A DNA stretch of 64,000 bases, taken from assembly GCF_001424125.1 (NCBI RefSeq), contig NZ_LMQI01000005.1:124001-188000 (forward strand), given 5' to 3'. This document shows, one piece after another, positions 1-9,335 of the stretch. Made by a program: the position numbers and the translations under genes. Every line of letters starts with the position of its first letter. The first letter of the stretch is position 1. The notes below the pieces were generated by a model that worked only from the letters and a program-made list of their open reading frames with translations, ran no database searches and had not been told where the DNA came from. This stretch comes from Cellulomonas sp. Leaf395. Lineage in GTDB: Bacteria; Actinomycetota; Actinomycetes; Actinomycetales; Cellulomonadaceae.

Positions 1-1100
1 AGCAGGGATCCCTGGCTCGCCGCCAGCGGCGCGTAGGCCTGCGCGACGAGCGTGCGGCGCGCGACGACGTCCCCGACCAGGACGCGCTCAGGCAGGAGCT
101 CGTCGGCCTGGACCGGGCGTGGAGCCTGCTCCCACGCCGGAGCCGCGAGGAGCCCGGACAGCGCGGCGCGCGCGGACCGGGCTGAGTCGGTGAGGTCGCC
201 GACCACCGGTCCGATCACCACGGGCCCGGGGCCGAACCGGGGCAGGAGCGTGCCAGCGGCCGCGAGCAGGTCGCCCTCGCCGCCCAGGAAGACGACGAGC
301 CTGTCGCCCTGGATGCCGACGAGGGCGTCGTCGGCGGCGCGACGGGTCGCACGACGGAGCTCGGCGGCGCGGACGTCGTCGAGCGCGGACGTCGTCGTCC
401 CGACCATGACCAGCGTCGATCCCCGTCCGCTCCAGCCGAGCGCGGCGATCCGTGAGCGCAGCGCGTCGTCGACGTCCCCCCGCACGAGTGCGTCGACGAC
501 GAGGGCTTCGAGGCGGGCGTCCCAGGCGCCGCGGACCTCGGCGGCGCGGGCATAGACCTCGGCCGCGGAGAACGCGACCTCCCGGGAGTAGCGCAGCACG
601 GCCTCGCGGACCTCGCGCTCGTCACCCGGGGCCGCGAGGCGGTCGCTGTGCGACTCGACGACGTCCACGACGACCCGGACCAGCTGGAGCGTGTGCTGCA
701 ACGAGATGGACCGCGTGAGTTCGGGCGGGGCGGCGGCGAAGATGTCACCGACGCCGTGAGGCGGGCGGGTGGGCTCCGCGAACCAGGTGACGAACGCGGT
801 GATGCCCGCCTGGGCGACCAGGCCGACCCACGAACGGTCCTCCGCCGGCAGGGCGCGGTACCACTCGAGGTCGTCGTCGAGGCGGCGCATGGCCGCGGCG
901 GACAGCAGCCCGGCGCTGTCGCGCACCCTGCGCTGCGTCTCGGGGCCGCCGCGCGCCTCGAGCACGGGTGCGCGCAGGCGGGCGGTCGCCGAGCGGCGGG
1001 GTCGGCCGGCCGTCGGCGACGGGTCCGGCTGGTCGGGCCGATCGGGCCGATCGGACGCAGCGGCGGGGGCGGAGCCCTTCCCGCGCAGGGTGCTGGACAT
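1..1100 (-). CDS. PucR/CdaR-type transcriptional regulator (FasR-like), C-terminus off the window
   Basis: About 366 residues are visible, reading leftwards from ATG 1100 and running off the left edge without a stop. The N-terminus is Ala/Pro/Arg rich. It is followed by an all-helical sensor region (about residues 50-200, with LLSAAAMRRLDDDLEWYRAL) and a GGDEF-like fold typical of PucR/CdaR regulators (QGDRLVVFLGGEGDLL). The family's C-terminal helix-turn-helix lies outside the window. Actinobacteria commonly keep such a regulator between aceE and the fabD cluster, where FasR or Rv2242 controls fatty-acid synthesis genes. That role is inferred here from position plus fold. Longer reading frames on the same strand (215-1894, 745-1236) are out-of-frame shadows of this gene. 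Confidence 0.82.
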   Translation of the reverse strand, partial: MSSTLRGKGSAPAAASDRPDRPDQPDPSPTAGRPRRSATARLRAPVLEARGGPETQRRVRDSAGLLSAAAMRRLDDDLEWYRALPAEDRSWVGLVAQAGITAFVTWFAEPTRPPHGVGDIFAAAPPELTRSISLQHTLQLVRVVVDVVESHSDRLAAPGDEREVREAVLRYSREVAFSAAEVYARAAEVRGAWDARLEALVVDALVRGDVDDALRSRIAALGWSGRGSTLVMVGTTTSALDDVRAAELRRATRRAADDALVGIQGDRLVVFLGGEGDLLAAAGTLLPRFGPGPVVIGPVVGDLTDSARSARAALSGLLAAPAWEQAPRPVQADELLPERVLVGDVVARRTLVAQAYAPLAASQGSL

Positions 1101-1234
1101 GGGCCGAGCATAGGGTCCGGCCTTGTGGGAAGTCGACAAAAGCCGAGGAAGGGCAACCGGTGCGGTGGAGCGCCGGGAATGTGAGGTACGTCGACAAGAG
1201 GGTGTGGTTCGCCCCCAGCGGATAGGGTCGCGTC

Positions 1235-1921
1235 ATGGCTCTTCTGCCCCGTCTGCGTCAGCTCATGCGACGGCCGTCCTCGGCGTCGCGGGTCGGCGCG
1301 CGCCGACCGACGAAGGCTGCGCGGCGCGGCGACACCCTCCACGAGGACGCGCTGCGCTCCATGCTCAGCGACGACCCGAACAACGAGCGCGCGTTCGTCG
1401 CCCTCGCGGAGATCGTCCGTCGCCGAGCCGCCGAGGCCAGCCCCGACCAGGACCCGCTCTCCGCGGAGACCACCGACACCGAGCGACAGCGCGCCGCCGA
1501 CCTGGCCGTGTGGGCGCTCGGCGAGGAGCTCGCCGGGAACCCGCGCGCCTGGTTCGCGCTCATCGAGGTGGCCCGCCTGTCGGTGCACGACGACCACGAG
1601 GGCACCCTGCGCCGGCTGACCACGGCCGCTGAGCGGGACCCGTCCGGCAAGGCGCTGGTCGAGGCCCTCGCGCTCCTGCGGACCGCCGGTCTGCCGGTGG
1701 ACGCGCTCGGCCTCGGGGTCGGCCACTGGCGGCCCCGCGAGCACGACCCGGAGGTCGCCCGCCAGCTGGTGCTGGCGTCGATCGAGGCCGGGCGTCCGCT
1801 CGAGGCCAAGCAGCACATCGCCGCTCTCGACCTGTACCCGAACCAGCGGGCGGTGGCCGAGCTCAAGAGCGAGCTCGCCCGCGAGGTCGCGCACGCCGAG
1901 CAGACGATCCCCGGCACCTGA
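1235..1921 (+). CDS. Conserved hypothetical helical-repeat protein
   Basis: A 228-residue soluble protein starting at ATG 1235. After a basic N-terminus (about 30 residues) it is almost entirely alpha-helical. Repeated patterns such as NERAFVALAEIVRRR, AGNPRAWFALIEVARL and QLVLASIEAGRPLEAKQHIAAL suggest degenerate TPR-like helix pairs, which usually mediate protein contacts. There is no signal peptide, membrane segment or catalytic motif. It is transcribed divergently from the PucR-type regulator and converges on aceE across a strong hairpin. I do not recognise a named family, and the function is unknown. Confidence 0.8.
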   Translation: MALLPRLRQLMRRPSSASRVGARRPTKAARRGDTLHEDALRSMLSDDPNNERAFVALAEIVRRRAAEASPDQDPLSAETTDTERQRAADLAVWALGEELAGNPRAWFALIEVARLSVHDDHEGTLRRLTTAAERDPSGKALVEALALLRTAGLPVDALGLGVGHWRPREHDPEVARQLVLASIEAGRPLEAKQHIAALDLYPNQRAVAELKSELAREVAHAEQTIPGT

Positions 1922-1932
1922 CGCACTGCACG

Positions 1933-1976
1933 CACGACGAAGGCCCGGACTCCGTGGAGCCCGGGCCTTCGTCGTG
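1933..1976. terminator. Bidirectional intrinsic terminator hairpin
   Basis: A perfect 16-bp inverted repeat (1933-1948 with 1961-1976) surrounds a 12-nt loop. It lies between the convergent ends of the helical-repeat gene (1921) and aceE (1988), so it can serve both. There is no long T run, as is usual in high-GC actinobacteria. Confidence 0.85.
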
Positions 1977-1987
1977 CTGCGGTCAGC

Positions 1988-4732
1988 TCAGCTGTCGCCG
2001 CCTGTGTTGCCGGACGTGCCGGCCGTGACGTCGTACAGCCGGTAACGCTCGATCGCCTGCGCCGGTGCCTCGGGAGCCACCGCGCCGGAGCGGGCGAGCT
2101 GCTGGAGCACGCGCACCACCGTCGACGGGCCGTCGATCTTGAAGTGACGACGGGCCGCCGCGCGGGTGTCCGAGAAGCCGAAGCCGTCGGCGCCGAGCGT
2201 GGCGTACGTGCCGGGGATCCACGCGCGCACCTGGTCGGCGACGAGGTGGTCGAAGTCCGTCGTCGCGACGAACGGACCCTCGGCACCCTGGAGCTTGGCC
2301 GTCAGATACGGGACACGCTCCTCCTCGCCGGGGTGCAGGTAGGCGTGCTGGTCCGCGGCCAGGCCGTCGCGACGCAGCTCGTTCCAGCTGGTCACCGACC
2401 ACACCGCGGCCTGGACGCCCCAGTCCTCGGCCAGCAGCTTCTTGGCCTCGAGCGCCCACGGCACCGCGACGCCCGACGCAAGGATCTGGGCGCGGGGCCC
2501 GTCACCCTCGGCCGCGGCGATCTGGTGGATACCGCGCAGGATGCCCTCGACGTCGACGCCCTCGGGCTCCGCCGGCTGCTGCATCGGCTCGTTGTAGACG
2601 GTGATGTAGTAGATGACGTCGCGGTCACGGTCGTGACCCTCGCCGTACATCCGCTCGATGCCGTCCTTGACGATGTGCCGGATCTCGTACCCGTAGGCCG
2701 GGTCGTAGTGCACGACGTGGGACATCGTGCCGGCGAGCAGCGGCGAGTGGCCGTCGGCGTGCTGCAGGCCCTCGCCCGTCAGCGTGGTGCGACCGGCGGT
2801 GGCGCCGATGAGGAACCCGCGGGTCATCTGGTCGCCGGCGGCCCAGAACTGGTCACCGGTGCGCTGGAACCCGAACATCGAGTAGTAGAAGTAGAACGGG
2901 ATGAGCGGCTCACCGTGCGTCGCGTACGACGTGCCGACGGCCTGGAACGCCGACGCGGAACCGGCCTCGTTGATGCCCGTGTGCATGATCTGGCCGGACT
3001 CGGACTCCTTGTAGGAGAGCATGAGCTCGCGGTCCACGGCCATGTAGTTCTGGCCGTTCGTGTTGAAGATCTTGGCGCTCGGGAAGATCGAGTCCAGGCC
3101 GAACGTGCGGGCCTCGTCGGGGATGATCGGCACCAGCCGGTGGCCGAACTCCTTGTCCCGCACCAGGTCCTTAAACAGGCGCACGAGCGCCATCGTCGTG
3201 GCGACCTCCTGGTGCCCCGAACCCTTGGCCAGACCCTCGTAGACCTTGTCCGGGGGCAGCACGAGCGGCTTGTGCGTCGTGCGGCGCTCCGGGACGAAGC
3301 CACCCAGCTGGCGGCGACGCTCGAGCAGGTACTGGATGCCCTCGTCGTCGGCGCCCGGGTGGAAGTACGGCGGGACATACGGGTTCTCGTCGATCTGCTC
3401 GTCCGTGATCGGGATGTGCAGCGAGTCGCGCAGCGTCTTGAGGTCGTCGGACTTCAGCTTCTTCATCTGGTGCGTGGCGTTGCGGCCCGCGAACCCGGAT
3501 CCCAGGCCGTAGCCCTTGATCGTGTGGGCCAGGATGACCGTCGGCTGTCCGGTGTGCTCCCGGGCGGCCTTGTAGGCGGCGTAGATCTTGCGGTAGTCGT
3601 GCCCGCCGCGCTTGAGCGCCCAGATCTCGTCGTCGGACATCTTCTCGACGAGCTGCTTGGTCCGCGGGTCGCGGCCGAAGAAGTGCTCGCGGATGAACGC
3701 ACCGCTCTCGGCGCGGTACGTCTGGAAGTCGCCGTCGGGCGTCGTGTTCATCAGGTTGACGAGCGCACGGTCCTTGTCGGCGTTGAGCAGGGCGTCCCAC
3801 TCGCGGCCCCAGATCACCTTGATGACGTTCCATCCGGCGCCGCGGAACTGCGCCTCGAGCTCCTGGATGATCTTGCCGTTGCCGCGGACGGGACCGTCGA
3901 GCCGCTGCAGGTTGCAGTTGACGACGAAGGTCAGGTTGTCGAGGCCCTGCTGGCCCGCCAGCTGGAGCATGCCGCGGGACTCGGGCTCGTCCATCTCGCC
4001 GTCACCCAGGAACGCCCAGACATCCTGCTGGCTGGTGTCCTTGATGCCGCGCAGGTGCAGGTACCGGTTGGTCCAGGCCTGGTAGATGGCCGACGCCGGG
4101 CCGAGGCCCATCGAGACCGTCGGGAACTCCCACAGGTCGGGCGCGAGGCGAGGGTGCGGGTAGGACGGCAGGCCGCCGCCCGGGTGGGAGAGCTCCTGGC
4201 GGAACCCGTCCAGCTGGTGGGCGCTCAGGCGGCCCTCGAGGTAGGCGCGGGCGTAGACGCCGGGGGAGGCGTGGCCCTGGAAGTAGACCTGGTCACCGCC
4301 GCCCGGGTGGTCCTTGCCGCGGAAGAAGTGGTTGAGGCCGACCTCGGTGAGCGTCGCGACCGACGCGTACGAGGAGATGTGCCCGCCCACGCCCACCCCG
4401 GGACGCTGCGCGCGCGTCACCATGACGGCGGCGTTCCAGCGGATCCACGAGCGGTAGCGCCGCTCGAGGGCCTCGTCGCCCGGGAAGTAGGGCTCGTCGT
4501 GCACCGCGATGGTGTTGACGTAGGGGGTGGTGAGCGAGGCCGGGATGGCCACGTTCCGCTGTCGCGCGTGCCGCAGCATGCTCAGCAGCACATAACGCGC
4601 GCGGGGTCCGCCCTTCTCGTCGATGAGTCCGTCGAGGGACTCCACCCACTCGCCGGTCTCGTCCGGATCGATGTCCGGTACCTGGCTGAGCAGGCCACCG
4701 ATGAGCGGTCCTGTCTCGTCGATCGAAGCCAC
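1988..4732 (-). CDS. aceE: Pyruvate dehydrogenase E1 component (homodimeric type)
   Basis: AceE is the thiamine-diphosphate-dependent E1 subunit that decarboxylates pyruvate and reductively acetylates the E2 lipoyl groups in the cytoplasmic pyruvate dehydrogenase complex. The 914-residue product has the full family length. The N-terminus ([16 protein letters not shown]) is typical, and the TPP/magnesium motif GDGEMDEP (residues 243-250) is followed by NCN (272-274). I chose GTG 4732 because AAGGAG lies five bases upstream and homology begins there; the frame stays open to 5104 but that part looks non-coding. The gene sits alone on the minus strand between a terminator and an acetyltransferase gene. 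Confidence 0.97.
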   Translation of the reverse strand: MASIDETGPLIGGLLSQVPDIDPDETGEWVESLDGLIDEKGGPRARYVLLSMLRHARQRNVAIPASLTTPYVNTIAVHDEPYFPGDEALERRYRSWIRWNAAVMVTRAQRPGVGVGGHISSYASVATLTEVGLNHFFRGKDHPGGGDQVYFQGHASPGVYARAYLEGRLSAHQLDGFRQELSHPGGGLPSYPHPRLAPDLWEFPTVSMGLGPASAIYQAWTNRYLHLRGIKDTSQQDVWAFLGDGEMDEPESRGMLQLAGQQGLDNLTFVVNCNLQRLDGPVRGNGKIIQELEAQFRGAGWNVIKVIWGREWDALLNADKDRALVNLMNTTPDGDFQTYRAESGAFIREHFFGRDPRTKQLVEKMSDDEIWALKRGGHDYRKIYAAYKAAREHTGQPTVILAHTIKGYGLGSGFAGRNATHQMKKLKSDDLKTLRDSLHIPITDEQIDENPYVPPYFHPGADDEGIQYLLERRRQLGGFVPERRTTHKPLVLPPDKVYEGLAKGSGHQEVATTMALVRLFKDLVRDKEFGHRLVPIIPDEARTFGLDSIFPSAKIFNTNGQNYMAVDRELMLSYKESESGQIMHTGINEAGSASAFQAVGTSYATHGEPLIPFYFYYSMFGFQRTGDQFWAAGDQMTRGFLIGATAGRTTLTGEGLQHADGHSPLLAGTMSHVVHYDPAYGYEIRHIVKDGIERMYGEGHDRDRDVIYYITVYNEPMQQPAEPEGVDVEGILRGIHQIAAAEGDGPRAQILASGVAVPWALEAKKLLAEDWGVQAAVWSVTSWNELRRDGLAADQHAYLHPGEEERVPYLTAKLQGAEGPFVATTDFDHLVADQVRAWIPGTYATLGADGFGFSDTRAAARRHFKIDGPSTVVRVLQQLARSGAVAPEAPAQAIERYRLYDVTAGTSGNTGGDS

Positions 4733-4904
4733 CAGCGCTCCTTGCCTCTCGTCCGCGCGCACGAGCCCGGTCGGCATCGGCGGCGCATCTGGCCCGGCCC
4801 GTCTCAGCACGCCCAGTGGGCGGTGAGTCAGGTGCGGGTAGTCGGTCCATTCTCTGACCCCGGGGACCCGAAAGTCACACTGAGCGGCGTGACGTCTGCG
4901 ACAG

Positions 4905-5378
4905 TCAGGGTGATTCGGTCTCCACGGGAGCCTCCGCAACGATCCCGGAACGCATGTGGGCCACCGGCGGCACCATGACGGCGCCCGGAGGGACGTCGCG
5001 GACGACGACCGCGTGAGCCCCGATCTGAGCCCCGTCGCCCACCAGGAGACGATGCCCGCGGCGTGGCCTGACGAGGGCCCCCGTGCCGACGACGACGCCG
5101 TCACCGAGCACGACCGCTAGGGCCGAGCCGCGGCTCTGTGATCCGGCGGTGATCGTCACGTTGTGGCCGATCTTGACGTTGTGCCCGATCCGGGTGTTCG
5201 GGTGCACCACGGTGCCCAGGCCGTGGTGCCACAGGGTCACGTCGCGCGGTACGTCGCACTCGTATGGGAGAACCGCGTGGAACAGCAGGAAGTTCAGCGC
5301 CTTGAGCAGGCGGGCCGCCGGGGTCAACCGACGCCGGTGCAGGCGGCAGGACAGCCACCAGAGGGTCTCCGGGCGCAT
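4905..5378 (-). CDS. Hexapeptide-repeat acetyltransferase, serine O-acetyltransferase-like
   Basis: A 157-residue protein starting at ATG 5378, five bases after GGAGG; the frame extends upstream but without a better site. The N-terminal 40 residues are helical ([14 protein letters not shown]). The rest is a left-handed beta-helix built from hexapeptides such as [18 protein letters not shown] and [14 protein letters not shown], ending in the [15 protein letters not shown] loop usual in serine acetyltransferase (CysE) relatives. It is shorter than true CysE and lacks most of the N-terminal domain, so the acceptor could be serine or a sugar. The 170 bases to aceE hold no gene. Confidence 0.75.
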   Translation of the reverse strand: MRPETLWWLSCRLHRRRLTPAARLLKALNFLLFHAVLPYECDVPRDVTLWHHGLGTVVHPNTRIGHNVKIGHNVTITAGSQSRGSALAVVLGDGVVVGTGALVRPRRGHRLLVGDGAQIGAHAVVVRDVPPGAVMVPPVAHMRSGIVAEAPVETESP

Positions 5379-5547
5379 CCACCCTCCAGGGCTCGCGGGA
5401 GCTCGAACATATCGGCTGGCACGGTCGCCGACACCATTCTCAGTGCAAGCCTTGCGTGCGCCCGTCCCGGTGCGGTGGGCTAGCGTGTGCGGCAATGAGC
5501 AGGCGGCGCCCGACGTGGTCGCCTAGACGGAAGGGAGCGGTCCGGAC

Positions 5548-5970
5548 GTGTCATCCACCGCGGACGAAGGCGCGTCGCATGCGGCCGCCCGCTTGGGCTT
5601 CACCTCGGGCCAGGTGGTCCAGGAGTTCGGCTACGACGACGACGTCGATGACGAGCTGCGCAGCAGCCTCGAGACCGTCACCGGCACGGAGCTGGTCGAC
5701 GAGGAGTACGACGACGTCACGGACGGCGCTGTGATCTGGTTCCGCGACGGCGATGGTGACCTCACGGACGCGCTCGTCGACGCCATGACAGTGCTGGACG
5801 ACGGCGGTCCGATCTGGGTGCTGACGCCGAAGGCCGGACGCTCGGGGCACGTGTCGCACAGCGACATCGAAGAGGCGGCAACGACATCCGGCCTGCACGC
5901 GATGAGCACGTTCTCGATCGCGCCTGACTGGTCCGCGACCCGCCTCGGGGCGCGCGGACGCGGGCGTTGA
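5548..5970 (+). CDS. DUF3052 family protein
   Basis: A 140-residue soluble protein starting at GTG 5548 with a purine-rich AAGGGAGCGG upstream. The core reads LGFTSGQVVQEFGYDDDVDDEL near the start and LDDGGPIWVLTPKAGRSGHVSHSDIEEAA in the middle, the signature of the actinobacterial DUF3052 family (M. tuberculosis Rv2239c). The fold resembles a degenerate nucleotide-binding domain, but no activity is established. As in mycobacteria it lies close to aceE and ahpE, so the neighbourhood is ancestral. It is monocistronic here, ending before a strong hairpin. Confidence 0.88.
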   Translation: MSSTADEGASHAAARLGFTSGQVVQEFGYDDDVDDELRSSLETVTGTELVDEEYDDVTDGAVIWFRDGDGDLTDALVDAMTVLDDGGPIWVLTPKAGRSGHVSHSDIEEAATTSGLHAMSTFSIAPDWSATRLGARGRGR

Positions 5971-5996
5971 CCACCCGGCGCTGCCACCCCGATGAC

Positions 5997-6042
5997 GCAC
6001 GAGAAGGGGTCCTGGCCACACGGCCATGACCCCTTCTCGTGC
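5997..6042. terminator. Bidirectional intrinsic terminator hairpin
   Basis: A perfect 15-bp inverted repeat (5997-6011 with 6028-6042) has a loop that can itself form a short TGGCC/GGCCA stem. It separates the convergent DUF3052 gene (ends 5970) and the lectin-domain gene (ends 6051). Confidence 0.85.
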
Positions 6043-6050
6043 CTCTCAGC

Positions 6051-7943
6051 TCACGGTGCCAGGCTCGGGAGGGCTGGCTGGCGCGGTGTGCCGCCTCCAC
6101 CTGGGGTCGTGGCCGTGTTGTTTGTGATCACCCGCATGAGCGGGTAGAGCTGCCGGAAGTCGGTGCTCGCCGCCTGCGCCTGCACCGAGTTGCACGACTG
6201 CTCGCAGAACAGTGACGCGGTCCCGGAGCGGACGAGCACGAGTGCGCCGTAGTCCTGCAATGCGTGGCCGAGTGCCCTGCCCTCGGGGGTCAGGTTCATG
6301 GCGTCGATGTTCACGTTCGGCGGGATCGCCGCCATGGTTCCCATGGGGACGTTGCCCGAGTACGCCGTCTTGCCGTTGGAGTCCTGCGTCCGGGCCGGCC
6401 AGACCGGGCCGTCCTTGAGCACCTCGTCGGGGAGCCCGATGGCCAGGACGTGATTGATCGAGAGCTCCGCGAGCTCCTTCTCGCGAATCAGACCGATGTA
6501 GAAGGAGATGCCCGACGCTCGCGCGCCGTCGGCCATGCCATCGCCCGTGAGGTCGGTCTGGACGGCTCGCGTGGTTGTCCACCTGTCGGTGCCGACGTTG
6601 GTGAACTTGTAGAACTCCCACGCCGTACGGCCGTCGGGCTGGATCACCCCGACGTGCTTGTCCGTGCCGTAGGTGGGCTCCGTGTCCCGCGGGACCCGAA
6701 CCTTGTACACGGCGCCGTTGTTGAGGTTGGTCACCGTTGCGAGCGGGTCGTCGTTCGTGGCGATCTCCACAGCGATCGACCAGCGCGTGGAGTTGACGAC
6801 GGGCGTCTCACGGAGGAAGTCGGCGGTGCGGGGAGCGGTGGCCGACTCGAACTGGGCCGCCGAGCCGACGGCGATGTTCCACGGCGCGGACGACGCGAAC
6901 GGGTAGTACACGGGGTCGCGCGTCCCGGGCTTCGGAAGTGCCGAACCGCCGCTCGTGGCCGAGGGGGTCGGGGTCGGTGTTGCGGTCGTCGGGGCCGGGG
7001 CCGGGGCCGGGGCCGGGGCCGGGGTCGGGGTCGGGGTCGGTGCGGTCGTCGGCGTCGGCTCGGGGGCCGCGGTCGGGGTGGGGGTCGGTGATGCGGCGAC
7101 CACGCCACGGTCCGTCGGGATGGCCCAGACCACCTTGCCGTCCGAGAGGGCTACCACCCGACCGTCGTCCTGGACCGCGACGGTGGCGCAGGAGGATGAG
7201 ACGCTGTTGTGCCAGACGAGAGCGCCTTCGGCGGTGACGAGCTGCAGGTCGCCGCTGGTGGTGAGGTTCAGTCGTGCACCCGGTCCGCCGGACTTCTTCC
7301 AGACCGATCCGCCCGTTTCGGTCCTGATCAGGAGGTCGCCACCGACGTTCAGGACCAACGTGTACGTACCCCGGGGCGACGAGATCTGCTGGCCGACGGC
7401 AAGGCTTTCGCCCGGCACGAGTCGGTCGGCGAGGTTCGGTGCGCACGCACTGGGGGTCGGCTGGGCCCCCCATCCCACGACGGCCGCTCTCTTCGCGCGG
7501 GTGGAGGGGATGCTCCAGAGCTCGGTCGTGTTCTCGGCGAGGACCACCCGTCCGTCATTGAGGACGACGACCGCGGCGCAGTCGGACTTGATGCCGGTGC
7601 GCCATAGCGCGACACCGGCCTTGTCACGCACGACGAGGTCGCTTCCATCCTCGACGGCCAGCGTCGAGCCGGCACCGTAGGGCCCCTTCTTCCAGAGCGC
7701 TCCGCCGGTGGCGGTCCGGATCGCGACCGTGCCGTCAAACTCGAGTCCGAACGTGTACCTGCCGTCGAGCGAGGCGATGTTCTGGCCAGGACTCAGCTTC
7801 TCACCGGGGATCAGCCGGTCGCTCCTGGACGGGGCGCACGCGTCAGACCCGGCTTGGGCCATCTGGGGCAGGACGAGCGGGATCGCGAGGAGTCCTGCGG
7901 CGAGCGCGGCGGCGACGAGGGTCTTGCGGAAGCGAGTCAGCAT
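6051..7943 (-). CDS. Secreted protein with two bulb-type lectin domains, Pro/Thr/Ala linker and unknown C-terminal domain
   Basis: A 630-residue exported protein starting at ATG 7943, seven bases after AGGAGG. Residues 1-31 form a signal peptide ending in AQA. Two tandem bulb-type (mannose-binding-like) lectin repeats follow, about residues 35-145 and 160-275, each with the LIPGEKLSPGQ or LVPGESLAVGQ opening and GALWKKGPYGAG-type strands. A linker of about 50 residues rich in PT and PA repeats leads to a C-terminal domain (about 345-630) that I cannot place. It contains NSTRWSIAVEIATNDDP and an FCEQSC pair. A role in binding cell-wall or environmental glycans is inferred. Neighbours are unrelated housekeeping genes. 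Confidence 0.82.
   Translation of the reverse strand: MLTRFRKTLVAAALAAGLLAIPLVLPQMAQAGSDACAPSRSDRLIPGEKLSPGQNIASLDGRYTFGLEFDGTVAIRTATGGALWKKGPYGAGSTLAVEDGSDLVVRDKAGVALWRTGIKSDCAAVVVLNDGRVVLAENTTELWSIPSTRAKRAAVVGWGAQPTPSACAPNLADRLVPGESLAVGQQISSPRGTYTLVLNVGGDLLIRTETGGSVWKKSGGPGARLNLTTSGDLQLVTAEGALVWHNSVSSSCATVAVQDDGRVVALSDGKVVWAIPTDRGVVAASPTPTPTAAPEPTPTTAPTPTPTPAPAPAPAPAPTTATPTPTPSATSGGSALPKPGTRDPVYYPFASSAPWNIAVGSAAQFESATAPRTADFLRETPVVNSTRWSIAVEIATNDDPLATVTNLNNGAVYKVRVPRDTEPTYGTDKHVGVIQPDGRTAWEFYKFTNVGTDRWTTTRAVQTDLTGDGMADGARASGISFYIGLIREKELAELSINHVLAIGLPDEVLKDGPVWPARTQDSNGKTAYSGNVPMGTMAAIPPNVNIDAMNLTPEGRALGHALQDYGALVLVRSGTASLFCEQSCNSVQAQAASTDFRQLYPLMRVITNNTATTPGGGGTPRQPALPSLAP
6991..7040. repeat. 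Hexanucleotide tandem repeat encoding the PA/PT linker
   Basis: On the plus strand five units of GGGGCC (6991-7020) run into just over three units of GGGGTC (7021-7040). On the coding (minus) strand this reads as alternating Pro-Ala then Pro-Thr codons in the lectin-protein linker. The G-runs could form quadruplexes, and unit number is likely to vary between strains. Confidence 0.9.
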
Positions 7944-8323
7944 GCACAGTCCTCCTGGTGGCGGCGGTCCCCGCCACACGGGGAGGGGTGCGTTCTGGCG
8001 TACTCCCGATCGAACCGGACGGCTACGGTCGTCCAGCACGCGAGTTGCCATGAATGGTGCCGACGACTAGATCGGATGTCCAGGTCGCCCACCTGCGCCC
8101 ACGGTGTCTGGTTCACCCGATTAGCTCTGAATGAGCGGTGCGGCTCTGTGATAAAGCGTGTCCGAATCGTTACATCGTGCCAGGTGAGCGGTGTGAACCC
8201 CGGCACACCGCTGACGCATAGATCGGGCTGACGACGGGCAGCCCGAGGCTCGCCCGACCGTGTTCAGCATGTGGACGGCCAGGGCTTCCCTGACGGCTCC
8301 TCGCCGTTGTTACAGTCCGCGCC
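7944..8323. other. Divergent intergenic region between lectin-protein gene and ahpE
   Basis: About 380 bases separate two divergent starts. Several short frames cross the region but none has gene-like codon use or a ribosome site. It must carry the promoters of both genes; I see no operator, repeat or RNA that I can support. Confidence 0.6.
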
Positions 8324-8803
8324 ATGGATGACATCGCCCGCTCGACCCCGGCTGTCGGCGCACCCGCTCCCCAGTTCTCGCTCCCTGACACGCACGGCAC
8401 ACCGGTGACCCTCAGCGGGCTGCGCGGCGGTCCCGTCGTGATCGTCTTCGTGCCGTTCGCGTTCTCCGGCACGTGCACCGGTGAGCTGTGCGAGCTCCGG
8501 GACAACATCAAGGAGTTCGAGGAGGCCGGCGTCCACGTCGTGGTCGTCTCGTGCGACCCGGGCCACTCGTTGCGCGCGTGGGCTGCGCAGGAGGGCTTCG
8601 GCTTCGACCTGCTCTCGGACTTCTGGCCGCATGGTGAGGTGGCGCGCGCCTACGGCGTCTTCGACGAGACGCGGGGGTTCGCCGTGCGGGGCAGCTTCCT
8701 CGTCGACGCCGAGGGTGTCCTGCGGTGGAGCGTGGTCAACCCTCCCGGGCGCGCCCGCGACTTCGGGTCCTACCGTGCTGCGCTGGCGGACCTCGCCGCC
8801 TGA
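8324..8803 (+). CDS. ahpE: AhpE-type peroxiredoxin
   Basis: A 159-residue cytoplasmic thiol peroxidase that would reduce hydrogen peroxide, organic hydroperoxides or peroxynitrite. The active-site segment PFAFSGTCTGELC puts the peroxidatic cysteine at residue 51, with a second cysteine at 56. LLSDFWPHGEVARAYGVF is characteristic of the AhpE subgroup (M. tuberculosis Rv2238c). The second cysteine five residues downstream could act as an intramolecular resolving cysteine, as in BCP proteins. Its closeness to DUF3052 and aceE matches the mycobacterial order. A standalone gene; no peroxide-responsive operator was identified. Confidence 0.92.
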   Translation: MDDIARSTPAVGAPAPQFSLPDTHGTPVTLSGLRGGPVVIVFVPFAFSGTCTGELCELRDNIKEFEEAGVHVVVVSCDPGHSLRAWAAQEGFGFDLLSDFWPHGEVARAYGVFDETRGFAVRGSFLVDAEGVLRWSVVNPPGRARDFGSYRAALADLAA

Positions 8804-8863
8804 CTGCCGCCCGCGCCGGTAGGCTGTGCGGTCGTCGAGACGCCCGCCAGACGGGCGGCTCAG

Positions 8864-8937
8864 GGGCCTGTAGCTCAGCTGGTCAGAGCGCCGCGCTTAC
8901 ACCGCGGAGGTCGCCGGTTCGAAACCGGCCGGGCCCA
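8864..8937 (+). tRNA. tRNA-Val (anticodon UAC)
   Basis: The cloverleaf is visible by eye. The acceptor 8864-8870 pairs with 8930-8936, the anticodon stem 8891-8895 pairs with 8903-8907, and the loop CTTACAC gives anticodon TAC. The T-arm is 8913-8929 with the TTCGAAA loop, and the discriminator is A8937. The genome does not encode a full CCA tail. A strong hairpin follows at once. Confidence 0.95.
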
Positions 8938-8947
8938 CCGCAACGCT

Positions 8948-8985
8948 GAGCCCTGGCGTCGGCAACATGGTCGACGCCAGGGCTC
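8948..8985. terminator. Terminator hairpin shared by tRNA-Val and the nar operon
   Basis: A perfect 14-bp inverted repeat (8948-8961 with 8972-8985) and a 10-nt loop lie between the tRNA end and the stop of the DUF2249 gene (8992), which is the last gene of the leftward nar operon. Confidence 0.85.
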
Positions 8986-8991
8986 GGGACG

Positions 8992-9294
8992 TCACGCCAG
9001 GCGGGTGAGGCGGACGTGCCAGGCGTCCGGTCCGTCCACCAGCACCTCGACGTCGATCTCCGCGCGCTCGCGCAGCTGGGCGATCAGCGGCAGGGGCAGG
9101 TGCGGTGCGACGAGGACGAGCGACTGGCCCGGCGGGATCGCGTCGAACGCGCCGAAGACGGTCGCGTGCCGGATCGCGTGCGGGATCGGGCGGACGTCGA
9201 GCACCGGGTCGGCCTCGTCGTGGCCGCCGCAGCCGCAGGAGTGGCCGGCGGGCTCCGGGGCGGTGGGCAGGATCTCGACGTGCTCGGCGGTCAT
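8992..9294 (-). CDS. DUF2249 domain protein in the nar operon
   Basis: A 100-residue soluble protein. It has an N-terminal Cys/His cluster (HSCGCGGHDEAD, residues 18-29) and then the SirA/TusA-like DUF2249 fold (LDVRPIPHAIRHATVFGAFDAIPPGQSLVLVAPHLPLPLIAQL). It starts 41 bases after narI on the same strand, so it is probably the last gene of the nitrate reductase operon. DUF2249 proteins are often found beside denitrification and haem or molybdenum enzymes, but no biochemical role is established. The His/Cys cluster suggests metal binding, which is inference. Confidence 0.85.
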   Translation of the reverse strand: MTAEHVEILPTAPEPAGHSCGCGGHDEADPVLDVRPIPHAIRHATVFGAFDAIPPGQSLVLVAPHLPLPLIAQLRERAEIDVEVLVDGPDAWHVRLTRLA

Positions 9295-9335
9295 GGTTCT
9301 CTCCTCGGTTGGGTGGTGCAGGACGTCGGGCAGGG

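Noticed and set aside
215..1894. Long minus-strand frame of 559 residues at the left end
   Set aside because: It is Arg/Ser/Pro-rich, spans two real genes on opposite strands and has no domain; the true minus-strand gene is in another frame (PucR-like, start 1100).
2144..4978. 944-residue plus-strand frame opposite aceE
   Set aside because: High-GC antisense shadow: Val/Arg/Leu/Asp-rich, no domain, exactly opposite a well-recognised enzyme.
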